A stretch of DNA of 64,000 bases from Eumeta japonica (Eukaryota > Arthropoda > Insecta > Lepidoptera > Psychidae), in NCBI GenBank assembly GCA_005406025.1, contig BGZK01000719.1, positions 241,440 to 305,439 on the forward strand, written 5' to 3'. The notes beneath the pieces are model-generated. The model saw only the letters and a list, made by a program, of their open reading frames with translations. It was not told the DNA's origin and did no database searches. A program made the translations under genes and the position numbers. Below are positions 1 through 12,567 of the stretch, in pieces; the stretch's first letter is position 1, and each line of letters begins with the position of its first letter.

Positions 1-260
1 CGTTTCGTTCTGATTGATAGGTAAATTGCGGCGCGCCGGGGCAGCGATCATTTCGCGATAATTAAATCGGCTAGGTACGTAATCGCATGACTCGCGGCAA
101 TCAGCGGCGGCGGCGGGCGCTCGCGGTGCCCGTGCGAGCCTCCGTAGGAAATTGTTCGCTAAATGTGTATTATTTGCGCGAAAAGCACGCGCGCGCTCCC
201 GGCGAGCACCCGACACCGCGCGATGACCTATTAAATTGAGTAATCATCATTGAGTGGCGG
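1..260. promoter_or_regulatory. GC-rich island, candidate conserved non-coding element
   Basis: GC/CpG-rich DNA with no open reading frame stands out from AT-rich surroundings. It carries a TAATTA homeodomain core at 59-64 and CG-dense words (ggcggcggcgggcg, cacgcgcgcgc). It lies in the inferred second intron of the Pax gene. Conservation cannot be tested here. Confidence 0.35.
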
Positions 261-1211
261 AGCAGGGGGTGTATGTTGAGTTATCTATTATTCATATAAT
301 GACACTTTTTGATATGAAAAGTTTGTACTTGCGTTGGACTGGGGTGAAACCAAGACGTCTCAAGATTCAGGAGACGCTTAGTTTTAGTATACGCCCGCCC
401 TAGCGCTGTGCGCAGGTACAAAGGATAACGCGTTGGCATGAAGCAATACCAAGCGTATCACACTTCAGAAACGCTTAGTTTTGACCTGCGCCGCGTGCGT
501 CTGATCGTGTATTTCCTCCTGTGCTAACTTTTTATAACAATAAACAGTGATTTTTATTTATGAAATTTCGTCATTGTTTGCAAAGTTTCTAAAATGAGTG
601 ATAGTCAATATTACATCCAAAAAGTACGTTTCATACATTCGGACATTTCGGACATTAATAAAGAATTGCCGTAATTTTCAATTTACGCTTATTGTTTCTA
701 GCGCAAATAGACCTACAAAAACATAAACGTAAAATAAAAGGGTTTGTCAGTTTCCTCGGAAAAGGATTGTGAACTAAACTAAATGCCTATTTCTATAGAA
801 ATTCGTGGAAACACAAGAAGAAACACCAAATGATGTTTTTTATATTGCTTTAAAATAATTTTTTTGACCCTTGTTGTGTAAACAACGGGTGGAAGCGAGG
901 GCTCGGAGCGCTCTTGAAAGCGCGGTGCAACGATCATATTTATGACAGTAAGAATAGTCACAAACAGACGTTTATATAAATATAAATGAACTAACTGCAA
1001 ATGAACTCTGCTATTACAGAGAAAATACTGGATATTAGAATTAGTGACGTAAACACAGATATCTTGATAATAACCGTATTCATGGTGACAGTATAACAGA
1101 AACAAAAATTTACCTTCAGTTATCTGTGCGGGATTTTAATGTACATTCTCGGTTTACAAAATTGAAATTGTAAGCCACATAGTATGAGGAAGTACATCAT
1201 CACACAGCAAT

Positions 1212-1290
<79 letters not shown>

Positions 1291-3179
1291 AAATATATAT
1301 GTATATATATATATATAATACCTGGTTTTACATTTAAATAATTTATGTATTAAAATAAACGATCAAGAAAGGGAACAGGTAAGTGCTTTTGGAGCCAGTG
1401 GTTAATTAGTTCAAATACATATGAATAAAAAAGTTACATTTCTGTAATGTAAAATACAATCTATTGTATTATTCTTCAATCCACGAAGCGAAAAAAGTTG
1501 AAATAACTTCAATACTGAAATCGAGGTACAGGAAAACCGAGTAACTGTTAAGGAAAAATATTAGTGAAACGCAAACTTACTTAAAATGACATTATGGGGT
1601 GGTATTACTGATTGAGAAAGTCATATTGACAATTAAAATCGATTCAAGTTATCTATATTTTAATCAACTGTTTTCAAAAAGGCCAAGATTCTACACATAT
1701 GTAATAGAACAATATTGCTTACAAAGTAAATGCATTATAAGCAGGACTAGATTTTTGTGTTCGTGTTATGATATTTTAGTTTGACAAGTTATAAAAAGAG
1801 TATTCTCCTCCCTACGCACAGGCCGTATAGTAGTTGATCCTTAATAATAATTGATGATAAATAAAGTGTAATAAAATATTTCATTATTGCCTCTACATGA
1901 CTTAATATGTCAACTTGCCGGGTAATGTAAGTAAATTAGAAGTAAAGTTGCTACTGATGCAATATCTAAAAAGAGGAAATGATTTTTTTATTGGATTCCG
2001 GTCAAGATGAGGTAAGTTGGATAGGGGTGATGGAAGTATAGTATTCCGAGAGTAGTAAATGATTGATATGAAAGTACTGGTTATTTGGGATAAAAACTCA
2101 ATTTTGCGTTATGTACTGGTTATTAGATTGCGATATATTATGATAATAATGCGTAATGACCCTGATATATTTTGTTAATTTATGAAATTAAATTTCGAGT
2201 TCTTCGAATCGAACATCGGTTCATTTAAAAATACTAACATAATTAGTCATGTAAGGTAATGTCAGCTTTCAAAACACTAATCAATTTCTATTTAAAGAAT
2301 ATGGAAAGAAATTTAATATAACCAGACCAAATATAATATAAATAATATAAATTATTAATATTATTCTGAAAACATTTTCATCGTTTTTATTTTTTTTAAC
2401 CTTACATGAGATTTAAAATACCTCTCCCCGCTTTCTCAATTATAAAGGTAAGAAAAAATTAGTCCGCCAACCTGCTCACATAATACTTGAACGCCTGTAT
2501 TTTCTTCATTTACACTTAGCGATCTATCCATGACGATTTTTATGCTTTTAAGTAACATCATAATTACTTCAGTTCTAATAATAAGCAAATTAATGCTAAA
2601 AATAGTGATTTTTCAGACTGCAGCATCTCAACAACTGAAGGATATACATATATTATTTTTTTTAAATACAAGGTAATTGAAAGGGCCTTCATAGAGAACC
2701 AAAGTTGTAAATTTATATAATGAATATGTTTTAAATGAAATGATATTGAAGTTGATCGCATAATACAACACATGTCGTCAATGACTGGTTCTTTTTCTTC
2801 AAACTGCGCTATACACGGTACACTGATCAATATTTAAAATTTGTAAATTTAATGATTGATTATTTTGTTATTTATCACGCAACACAATACTTTTATTGAC
2901 ACTATATCAATAAAAAGATAAAGTATGCTTAATTTGCCAATGTTAATAATAGTGTATATAAGTAGTTTGACAGGAATAGAAAGACATCTATTTGAAGAAA
3001 ATAAACTAAAATATTACCATCTCGTACACATTGTTATAGATATCTGAAATCACCCTAAACCAAAGAGATCAGAAGAAATATCAAAATTGATTGTGAATAG
3101 GTCCATAGAGAACGCGAATATCGAATGGAATTAACACACTATCGATTACTAAATCGACTGAAATCGGTATGAAAAGGGA
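261..3179. other. AT-rich non-coding stretch
   Basis: No supported gene. It holds one long (AT)n run listed separately. At 350-490 there are two loosely similar words (aggagacgcttagttttag and agaaacgcttagttttgac) about 110 bp apart, suggesting an old duplication. Otherwise I see AT-rich intronic-type sequence only. Confidence 0.6.
1214..1287. repeat. (AT)n microsatellite, about 74 bp
   Basis: Uninterrupted alternating AT, followed by a short interrupted tail of the same kind to about 1317. Confidence 0.97.
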
Positions 3180-3510
3180 TCAACAATTTGTTTTCGTATC
3201 CGCTAATGGCCGCGCCTCGTTTGTGAGTGCTCAGAAGTCATTACGGACGTGCGTTAAAAAAGCCTTGGAGATCATTGTGAACGTCATGGAAAAGGGGGGG
3301 CCCGATGTAGTTAATTAAATTTGTATTAAAAAGTGGCCTTTTTCTATTAGCCGGCGCCAACGGAGGCGCTTCGCGGCGCTGCCGAGTCACGCAGTTAATA
3401 GATCAAAATCTCTTCGCGGCCGAAGTGTGTCGGGATGGGCCTGATTTATTGAAGTTTGTGCGCGTCAACCGGCCGCCGGAGGACGTGGCCGATTTGTGAT
3501 TGATTAATAA
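3180..3510. promoter_or_regulatory. GC-rich island with Exd/Hox-like site
   Basis: GC-rich stretch (gccggcgccaacggaggcgc, caaccggccgccggagg) in AT-rich DNA. It contains TAATTA at 3312-3317 and TGATTGATTA at 3497-3506, which matches the Exd/Pbx-Hox composite TGATTNATTR. No coding potential is seen. Candidate enhancer in the inferred second intron. Confidence 0.42.
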
Positions 3511-3939
3511 AAAGTTCTTAGCCTTCGTTTCTGGCCTATGAGACCGTAGAACGAAAATAAACGAATAATTCAAAATATAGGACGAAAAGAATACACTTAT
3601 AAACGATTTGTTCGATTTAATGCATTGCTTTAAAACTGTTAAATAAGAACAGAAATCACGTTTTCAAAGTTAACTTACGACTGTATATTTATTAGACGAT
3701 TAATTATATTATAAATACATAGTACGAAGTACTTATAAGATTATCGCCAGCTCTAACAGCTTTAATTTCCATGCATGGGTTTCGTTATCGATGCTAAAAT
3801 ATTTAAAAATAACTTCTTCTTACAATAAAAAACCTATAAGCCTTTTTCGTATCTTGAACTATAAGTATCGCAATTTTTATTTCATTATTGAAATCAAAAT
3901 CGCAAAACAAAATTACAATTCGAAATATATTTAGTATAC

Positions 3940-4330
3940 GTCATTATAGGCGTGCCTATGAGCCGTGGAAACAAACAATGAAGTCGCCCGAATCGGAGCA
4001 GAAAAAGAAAAAGCCACGGGACAAGAATGTCAACTCCGGTAATTCGGTTTTGATTGTAGGAGCAAAGCCTAAATACGGCTTCATTACCGGCCGCGACGTA
4101 CCGCGGACAATCTTCCTGAGTAGATATCATTAACTCGCTACCAAATTCACATCGGTACCGAAATGACCGGTTTAATACGAAATTACTCGGTCCATGATTT
4201 CGGTGCACGCTCGCGCGTAGAGCTAGCGATCTCGCCCACCGGGCAAATTTATAAAATGGCGCTCGACATACTTTCGCCGTGAAGTCCTTTAAGCGTTCCC
4301 GAGGTGCGAACGTGTAAAATTAACGAATGG
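3940..4330. promoter_or_regulatory. GC-richer island, candidate regulatory element
   Basis: Compositionally distinct non-coding block with repeated accggt/accgg words (4087, 4157-4170) and a CG-dense core (cgctcgcgcgtagagctagc). Short open frames on both strands (81 and 104 codons) overlap each other and show no protein similarity I recognise. Confidence 0.3.
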
Positions 4331-5000
4331 ACACAAAAAATCCTAATAGTCCGCCAATCGAGAAATTAGATCAACACGTCATCATAAAAAAGGATATACG
4401 AGTTTGACAATGGCTATTATTGCGTACGTTCCTATTAACAAGCATTGATTTGAAAGGGATTTATGACTCGGAGAAACTACATATTTAACAGCATCTAAAT
4501 AAATGTTTCTAATAAGTCAAGAGCCCGTCGTCTTTTTATAACGTAAGTTATTTGTTGCACGAACTAATTGGAACCGATTTAATTGATCGCGTTTATAACA
4601 CCCAACGACACGAATTTGACAAGCGCTCATCGCGTTCGGGTAATATTCAAATTAACGGATCCAATTACGTCAAAGCGACGATGGAATTCTAATGTAACGA
4701 AATGTTTTCGAGTCTCTCTGTACGCCGTGTAGCACTTTGATGTCAGGAATCGGCGGTTACACTCAAACAATGACGGGTTTCATTCACTGATGTTTGTCAG
4801 ATTAAAGAATTGAAATAATTCGAGTGTGAAAAAACTAAACGACCTCGCATTTTGTACGCATAATAATGTTATATGCATCAGATAATATCGTTTGTTTGAT
4901 GATACATGTAAATATTTCTATACGGTAATTCGGCATTTTACATATCTGACTTATAGCCGAGGGTACATTACTATTAACTAAGGGTATTAAAATAAAAATA
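4331..5000. other. Non-coding, nothing recognised
   Basis: Moderately AT-rich sequence without open frames, repeats or RNA genes that I can support. Confidence 0.5.
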
Positions 5001-5007
5001 AACGGAC

Positions 5008-5215
5008 TGTCGTGGCTGGATGGTTAAAATTGTCGTCTTCTAACTAGAAGTTACCGCGTTCAAACCCTAACGTGTGGTAGGGGATAAATTGGTAACTTAA
5101 GTCAAATTGAACCAATGTATCTATGCCTCGAAGAACATATTAAGATTCCAGTGCCGGACATTGTCACCGCACTGGTGACAACGCTTGTATTGGTATAGAT
5201 TTTGATTGATTGAAT
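5008..5215 (+). repeat. tRNA-derived SINE-like element
   Basis: A tRNA-like head carries a pol III A box (TGGCTGGATGG, 5013-5023) and B box (GTTCAAACC, about 5058-5066) at tRNA-like spacing. A roughly 130-bp unrelated body and a gattgattgaa tail follow. The acceptor stem does not close, so this is a retroposon head and not a tRNA gene. The body contains a small inverted pair around cattgtcaccgcactggtgac. Confidence 0.55.
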
Positions 5216-6504
5216 TTGTATTCATAAATAATTAGTGAACAAATTTACACGCTAAAAATGTATTTTTTTTTTATCAAAAAAAGGGTTTTGTATACACAAT
5301 ACTAATTCGTAAGGAGTGAATAGTGAATTCCATAAAAAACGATATTGTAGAAGTATTACTAAATAATTGTTATTTTTATGATACTATTACAAGATGAATA
5401 CTATTACATTACTGATAAATACTATTACAAGTACGGATTATGAAAATATATTCGGTAATAAAACAAATATTTTCGATGCCACAACTCTCGTAATTATATA
5501 AAAAAATACGTTTGCTGTGGTATAAACAGAACAGATCGACAATAAAAATTAGCAATTAATGACAGCCTTATATGTAATAAGAACTGAAGTCTATCCGGCT
5601 ATCACGAATCATTGAAGTCTAAGCTGTTTCGTTTCCAATAATAAGTTTTAAGTCGCTAAGCCTATATACGATAAACGCGTAAGCGGCGAGACATGACGGC
5701 CGCAGGCGCCTTAGAGGCTTCCGTGGGAACGGAACACGTGACCTACGGAATCACCACGAGCGGGAACTGACTGACATCGCGTAATGTACGCTAAATACAC
5801 CCATCTCGCTTATATATTTAGAACATTAACTTGCCTGCGAACGATCCAATGGATTAGATCCATTTCTTAAAATGTTCACCCCAACGTATCATGTTTTATT
5901 AACATCGATTTTTAGTGACGAATCTTAAAAGCGACGATACTTTAACGTCCATTAAAGGCTGGGTATTAAGAAAGTGTGTATTTGCATTGAGTAAAGGGAT
6001 ATTTTAGATTAGTAATGTCACGCCTTCATCGCTTTTATGATTCCGATTTTTTTGACACTGACTAGTTGTCGCCCACTGCTTTGGAAATATATTTTTATAG
6101 CAAATATAATTCATTTTAAATAGACTTATATAAACTTAATTTATTTTAAAATATAATGACATTTCAAAATATGAATTAATAGGTTGTTCAATACAGTATT
6201 ATAGATAGTTTCAAATAAGCAGTAATGTAACACTGAAGTTCAAAGTTAAAGTTTCAATAAAGTTGAAAGGTGTAACATTTACAAAAAAATATGTATGGTG
6301 CTAAAGAATTTTCGTACAAGCTAGATTAATAGTTTTACTGTCAGATACTGGAATGGCTAAATCTTTCTGTAAATCAACTGTGTAGCACGCCACATATAAC
6401 TGAGTGCGTCAAAAGCAAATTGTATTTATCTTCAGTTAGCGCAGTGATTAACAAATTACAAGAAACAATTTTAACTTATTTAGCTTTCAAAAATATTAAT
6501 ATTT
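5216..6504. other. AT-rich stretch with a short GC-richer patch
   Basis: A GC-richer patch at about 5670-5790 (catgacggccgcaggcgcc, gaacggaacacgtgacc with an E-box CACGTG) lies in otherwise featureless AT-rich DNA. No coding potential is seen. Confidence 0.4.
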
Positions 6505-6962
6505 ACACGAAATTTCATCTCCTACTTTACCCCATAAGGGATGAGTTTTCAAAAGTGCTAGAACACGTGTTTATTTTTACTTAATGTAAATGACCTAAGA
6601 AAATAATATTTATGTTTGTAGATTCATAACGCTTTACAAAAGTTCACGCCCTATTTTATTTTCATAACGAATGAATTTTCAAAAAATACTGTTATGTATC
6701 ATTCTTTATGTCTATTTTTTTAAATAAGAATTTTTATGGACTTTATAACGTAAAAATGGTGAACTTTTATAAAAATATTCACTTCTATATCATCACTTTA
6801 CAAGATATATCTCAAAAAGTCTTTTCTTAGAGCACGCGTGCAACATAACGCCAATAACTCTGTCAAAATATACCTAATCATTCTAAGATTAGGAATTTTG
6901 GCTGGGAGTTTGTAAGTCAGTCAGTCAATCAGGACATTGCATCATATAAGTATAGATGTAAT
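6505..6962. repeat. Diverged dispersed retroposon-like repeat
   Basis: A phrase of the type gggatgagttttcaaaagtgct is repeated imperfectly (6538 and 6668), and the block ends in agtcagtcagtcaatcagg followed by a short tail. From memory, this wording (an aattttcaaaaat phrase, then a cagtcagtcag tail) resembles dispersed repeats in moth genomes. No database check was possible. Confidence 0.4.
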
Positions 6963-9260
6963 AAAATTCTCGAGAGATTCCTACGAAATCCTGTTCCAAC
7001 GTTTATATATGCAATTGATCATATTTACGTGGTGAAACAAATAATTGTATAATCGCTTTGAATATTGAAATCAAGTTTTCGACTTTTTAAATCAAAATCG
7101 TTTTTGCAATACTATAAATTCAGATGAATTCAGTATACAATTTAAGCATTAATAACTACATTCATGAAAACATTATTGCAGGAGGCAACAAAGATTAACA
7201 ATTTGTAAATGACGATTGACTAGAATTTGAAAGATGTGGCGGGCAACCCATTGCTAAAGTTCGTATCCTTTATTCCATTAAGACTTCCAATCCAACAAAT
7301 TAAATTGTGGTTCAAGGGAGGTTACAAGAATTTAACACCTAAGCAAATCATAATTATCGATCCGCCATACCAATAAATCAGTAAGTATACGATTCGTGTC
7401 AGAATAAAACATCATTAGCTGCTTATTACTGTATGCTTTGGGTGAATTGATCAAGCTACTATGAACATCCTCAAAGTAAATTATAATAGTACAGGAATTT
7501 GAAGTTTAGAAGCTCTGCCACGAAATTGATTTTCAACAAAATTATTTCAGGAATATTTAAATTAGTTTTTAAATAGTTGCGAATTTGATGTGAACGAAAT
7601 GAATTTGCAACATCTTGTATTCGGAGAAAAAATAATACGTATATGTGGAAGAAGGATCAACTCTTAAAAATATGCCACAGCACTCGGCATTACAAATTCA
7701 TCAAAGAAAATAAAACTATCAATAAGCCCGAAGAAGCCACAGGTATAAAAATTTGATAATCGAATATGTCAATGAATTTGTTACATTTGGAGCAGGTTAT
7801 AGCAGTAGCAAAGTCACCTGCAAAGGAAATTTATAGAAAAATGATTAATACCTGAAACTATTTATTATCTGTCATTTAAGAAAGTAATGAAAATAAATCA
7901 ATACTATTAGCTAAGAAAAGTTAAAACTACAGTACATTTATAGTATCGTATTTGAAATATGACAGTGACGTTTGTCCTTTTAGAGTAAATGTTTAAATAT
8001 AAAATAAAATCAAATAAGCGAGGGATTAAAAGCAACACGAGATGAAAATAAGAATATCAGAAATAATTTTGTGAGAAAATAAATTCCATCTAAAATAACA
8101 GAATTCGGTTAACTGAAACTCAAACTCTTTTCAATAATGTGAACAAATCGTAAAGGTATTATAAAAATAAATATCTATTAATTAAACAAAACTGATAACA
8201 GAATGACATCCGACGAATAAGGAACCACACACGAGAGAAACAGAAAATATGTGAACACTACTCGAAAACTGAAGAAGATATAATTAAGACAAAGTAGGCT
8301 TAAATCGGGTGACAACCTAACTGCAGATAAGAAACGGTCTCTAATACCAATGGTTAACAAAATATATACCGAATTCGACTGTATTAATCGGCTGTTCTAA
8401 TTTCCTTAACCAAACATTAACAGGCACGACAAAAGAAGACATTCAAAGACAGGTTTCTTCATTTATTGCCTTTTTTTCTGAGTTTCACTTAGAAATAACG
8501 TGAAGCAACCTGATAGAGAACCAGTTCAATCCCATGGGTTTTTTTTTTCATCAAGATATTCAGACGCGGTATAATAGCCCTTGCCATAAAACTTCTATTT
8601 AACGAAAAGTGTAAATTCATAAAATGGCAAGGTTTGAATTTCAGCTCCGATCTTATTAATAAAAGCGCATACACTGTCCCTTAAATGATTTACTAACTTT
8701 GCTTATACGGATTTTGTGAGCAGCAAGATCGTTCTTATGTCTAGTGTTAATGTTATGGATGTAACTCCTTTTTTGGAACGATTCTATATGTCTCTTAACA
8801 TATACCAGATTTTCATATATATGTATTACGATGCTAGTTAGAATATTAATTTCCTTATTTTTTCCCTGAGAGGTGCCATTGGTTTCAAATCATAAACAGC
8901 TCAAATAACTTACTTTTGCAACACGAAAATTGTGTTAATATCGGCTGCATGACCCCATAACAAAATTCCATACGTCATGAGACTATGAAAAATACTGAAA
9001 TAAACAACTTTCAATTCAAATTCAATATTTAACCTTATAATGTAAAATAACGAACCCTTTATTGTTTTATTACAGTATCTTTACTTTAATTACAATTTTA
9101 CTTTTAAATTCCCGCTGAAAGAATGATTGATTTTTTTTTACTAACGACTTATAATCTTTGTAAGTGTTCACAATGTTCTTCATTAAAAAAATAACAATTT
9201 TACAGATCAGACACAATGTTTTGTGAATACAAGTTGTTCATCATATCGTTAAACGTATGC
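6963..9260. other. AT-rich non-coding stretch, nothing recognised
   Basis: No open frame above about 60 codons, no repeat structure and no RNA gene that I can support. Confidence 0.5.
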
Positions 9261-9263
9261 ACC

Positions 9264-9480
9264 GTCAACATCTCGTGATCCCGTCTTCGTGGTTGTCGAT
9301 GGCTCGCACATCTGCCCCACCAAGTAAGTTCGTTTCACGAAACCGTTTTTTTCTCACGAACCCATGAACCAATGCAGCAGGCTCGTCGCGCGTGGTCAGT
9401 CCCAGCCTCGAGGTGTGGCATTTGAGACTCGTATTCGAAACCAACGCCGACGACCTTTGCGTACAGTTAGTTCTTTCATG
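9264..9480. repeat. GC-richer block of unknown nature, possible transposon fragment
   Basis: Compositionally unlike its flanks, with an open minus-strand frame of 113 codons through 9265-9606. I recognise no domain. It could be a relic of a repeat or a regulatory island. Confidence 0.25.
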
Positions 9481-9639
9481 GTAATTGAACAAAGACAATG
9501 CAAATTCATCATTTGATGCTTTGTTGTAATTTGACGTTTTTTTCCTTCTGTTGGAAATCAAATTAGTAGAATATGATGTATAGTTTCTATGTAAAATCAT
9601 ACACATTTGTTTAGTTTTACACCTTTAGTCAGTTACTAG

Positions 9640-10200
9640 GTTCTCCTCGTGGTTTCACCCGCCCGGATAAAAAATCTTCTTTGGATTTTGATCTTTATTA
9701 AAGCCTCGAATCTAAATCTAATCCAACGGGCTTAGCATGGTGCCTTAGAAAAAAATCTCTTTATAATATAGACTATTGTGTTTCGTACCAAAGTAATAAA
9801 TAAAAACGTAACTCTATAGAGACACTCTTGTCTAGGGCATTAGGCTAGGCCCTCTGATTCTGTTACTAATCTTAATCTCAGTTCTATTCTAAATTTGGAT
9901 CCCTCTTGCTTTATTTCCCGCTTTACCTCTCTTTCGCCCTCTTACTCCATTTTTACTGTTCTATTTATTGTCTTTCCTTCTCAATCGTTATGTATTTATT
10001 CGATCTTTTTCCTGTTTAAGCAAAGTGAACAAATAAGTTTGATCGACGAAATATAATTAGAGAAAAAAAACTTCAACATATCGATATGGCTTATAGGACT
10101 ACGAGTTCCATCAGTATATCAAATTTCATTAAAATCGGCTTAAACATTGTAGAGTTATAAGACGACATATAGGCAAAGAGATAAGCATTTAAAAAGTAAT
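9640..10200. repeat. Diverged retroposon-like repeat with insect 'aaatcgg' tail
   Basis: Begins near gtggtttcacccgcc and contains tatcaaatttcattaaaatc followed by ggcttaaacattgtagagttataag and a caaagagataag tail. This arrangement (atttcat-aaaatcgg, then gagttataa, then an A-rich tail) recurs elsewhere in the window (21.4-22.0 kb, 63.1 kb), and I associate it with insect non-LTR/SINE 3' regions. Confidence 0.4.
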
Positions 10201-10730
10201 CCATATCGAATTTCCTAGGAGTATATGAAGAAGCCATTAGCTCGGTGATACGTCAGTATAAGAATTTTGACCACTTTAATAAATTCAGTTCAATTTGCAC
10301 TGCTTTCATAAACTTTCTCATTACTAAAGTGATAATGACAGATTTGGCGGCAACTATTAAATATGTGACGTATGTAAATAACTTTTAAATTACATGAATA
10401 AATCCTTGGTCAAAAATGTGAGGTCGCGTTGCATAAGTTTACCTTTATTTCACGTATCTGTCTACTGTACACTACAGCAACGTTATCAACATTGGTTACG
10501 AACGTGTCAAAAAATTTCGATTATTTTAGAATATCTATATAGAATAACGTAATCGCTTACAATTTATCAGAAAAAGAAACGTCATCAAGTAACACGCTCA
10601 GTTCTCGAATCTTTGGCACGATATATTTTAAGCACTTCATAAATTCCTTCTAAAATTAATGACTCGACGACCGCATATCATATAGATAAATCAGTACGCA
10701 ACAAAATGGCTGTTCAACCTCGAGTATATC

Positions 10731-11100
10731 TGTGATAGAAGCTCGCTACTCCTTCAGGCGGGCCGCTACAAAACGCCGTATCAATAGATCAGCGGGGAGC
10801 AGTCCGGTGGCTTATAATTAACACGCTGCGAGTTTTGTGAATCGATTAGGATCTAAGCTTTCGTCGATGGGGGCTTTCGTCGCAACAGACACCGGCGGCG
10901 ATGCGTTATCGATGATGAATGGCGATTGTGATTTTCGCCGGCGCGGCCGTGTTATTATGATGCGGGTTAAACACGAAGCCGGCGTCCGCCCGTCGACAAA
11001 TTGCCGAGGTGTCATTCGACGCTTCGATCCTATTTATATTTGTAATAACAGTCTCCCCGTAGCGCCGCCGGCCGCCGCGCGGTCCGCAGGTATCGTAGTT
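10731..11100. promoter_or_regulatory. GC-rich island with TAATTA and ATCGAT sites
   Basis: A long GC-rich block with TAATTA at 10815-10820, ATCGAT at 10841-10846 and CG-dense ends (cgccgccggccgccgcgcgg near 11062). It lies 2.6 kb downstream of the paired-domain exon on the gene's strand. Overlapping open frames on both strands (101 and 65 codons) carry no recognisable domain and are explained by composition. Confidence 0.42.
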
Positions 11101-12560
11101 TTATTTTTATTCTACTTGATTTTCTTGGTAACTTTAATATAAAACTTATAAACTATTTTATGTCTAATACACGTTTTAATTAAAATAGAGAATTGTACAA
11201 AATTTTAACTTTTGCGAAAAATTGTATGTATTAATATTGTACAATGTATTATAATAGAATCAATATGTTCACGCTAGGAAGCGATTCAGAAGATATATAG
11301 TCAGCCATGAATCACTGCCCGTCAGGTAGCAAAGAAGTAATTATGCAAGTTTCAAGCTAAAATCGGACCTCAAGCTAACTTCTTAGCATACTATAAAATA
11401 AATCACGGCAAGTTTAAATTAACACATTTATATACAGGTTCGTGCTTTCAATCTACTTTTTTCTTTATGTTAATCCATTTGACCGATGAAATCGCGGACA
11501 ATAGGTAATAAATATTATAATAATTATTAAGCGGTTATGTCAGATTATACCACTTTTATATCAGGACAAAATTTACCTCTCGTCCTAATTTCATATGAAT
11601 TTATTCAGACGTTTCCGAGTTATTTTCGTATCAAGTAAACATTCAATCTTATATTTTTGTACTGTTATTATTTTTCACTGCTATATGTTAATATTGTCAC
11701 TGCTTTTTAAACTGCGCTATACTTTATTTCTAATTACTTTTAATTTTTTAATGATTCGTAACTTATCAGTTTTCAAGGATCATAGTGATCAATATCCTTG
11801 TTATGTATGTTCTTATTTGTAATGTTATCCGTTGTGTGTGAATTAACTCCATAATTATGAATTATACATGCATGATCACGCTTTAAATAGCTGTAAATTT
11901 AAATAGCTTTAAATCCCTTTCACAAATTTTAAGAGTAATGTTGTAATGAATCACATATTGATTTCGCCTTTTTTATGTATGAAAAGTTTAGAAAGAAGGA
12001 AAGAAAACTCTAATATCTTTATAGAAAATTCTAAGTAATGATTTTAGATTTCTTTTCAAATTATGTGTGTTTATGGGACACCAGGGATTTCATCTATATT
12101 GTAACGACTTTGAGGTGTTCAGTTCATGTAATTTACCGTTTTAGTAACAATAAAAATATTGTTTTCCAAAACTTTGGGAGGAAACGCTTTGATAAAGGAG
12201 AATTTTTCGATTTGCAACATATTTTCAATTATATTCTAATAAACCATGATGATTACAAAGATGTATAAGAGAGTTTTATGTTCCAGATGCGGTATCACTT
12301 ATTGACGTTGCTTTGTCAATCAATTTGCTCAGTGTAATTTACGCATGCTTTCGCGTAACGTAGAAAAAATTATAATAATGGATTTTATTAGCAGGTGATA
12401 CTTTATTTTTGGAACTGATAAAATAGTAAAATAAAAAAAAAAACTTAAATGGAACTCTTTGCAACGTGTATTGTTTTCTTTATTATGCATATTATATTCA
12501 TCTATCACTTGTTTTTACAAACTGACGGCAAAAAAAATAATTTGTCTAACGTCAACGTGA
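11101..12560. other. AT-rich non-coding stretch
   Basis: Several open frames of 75-131 codons are low-complexity AT-rich translations. Only the last part of the 12449-12844 frame is meaningful (see the mariner relic). Confidence 0.5.
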
Positions 12561-12567
12561 ATTCAAT

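Noticed and set aside
9265..9606. 113-codon minus-strand open frame
   Set aside because: No recognisable motif. Half is AT-rich low-complexity sequence and the rest is an unidentified GC-richer block.
10837..11142. Downstream (RED or homeodomain) exon of the Pax gene in the 10.7-11.1 kb GC-rich island
   Set aside because: Neither strand reads as a RED subdomain or homeodomain in any frame I could follow, and no acceptor/donor pair brackets a conserved segment.
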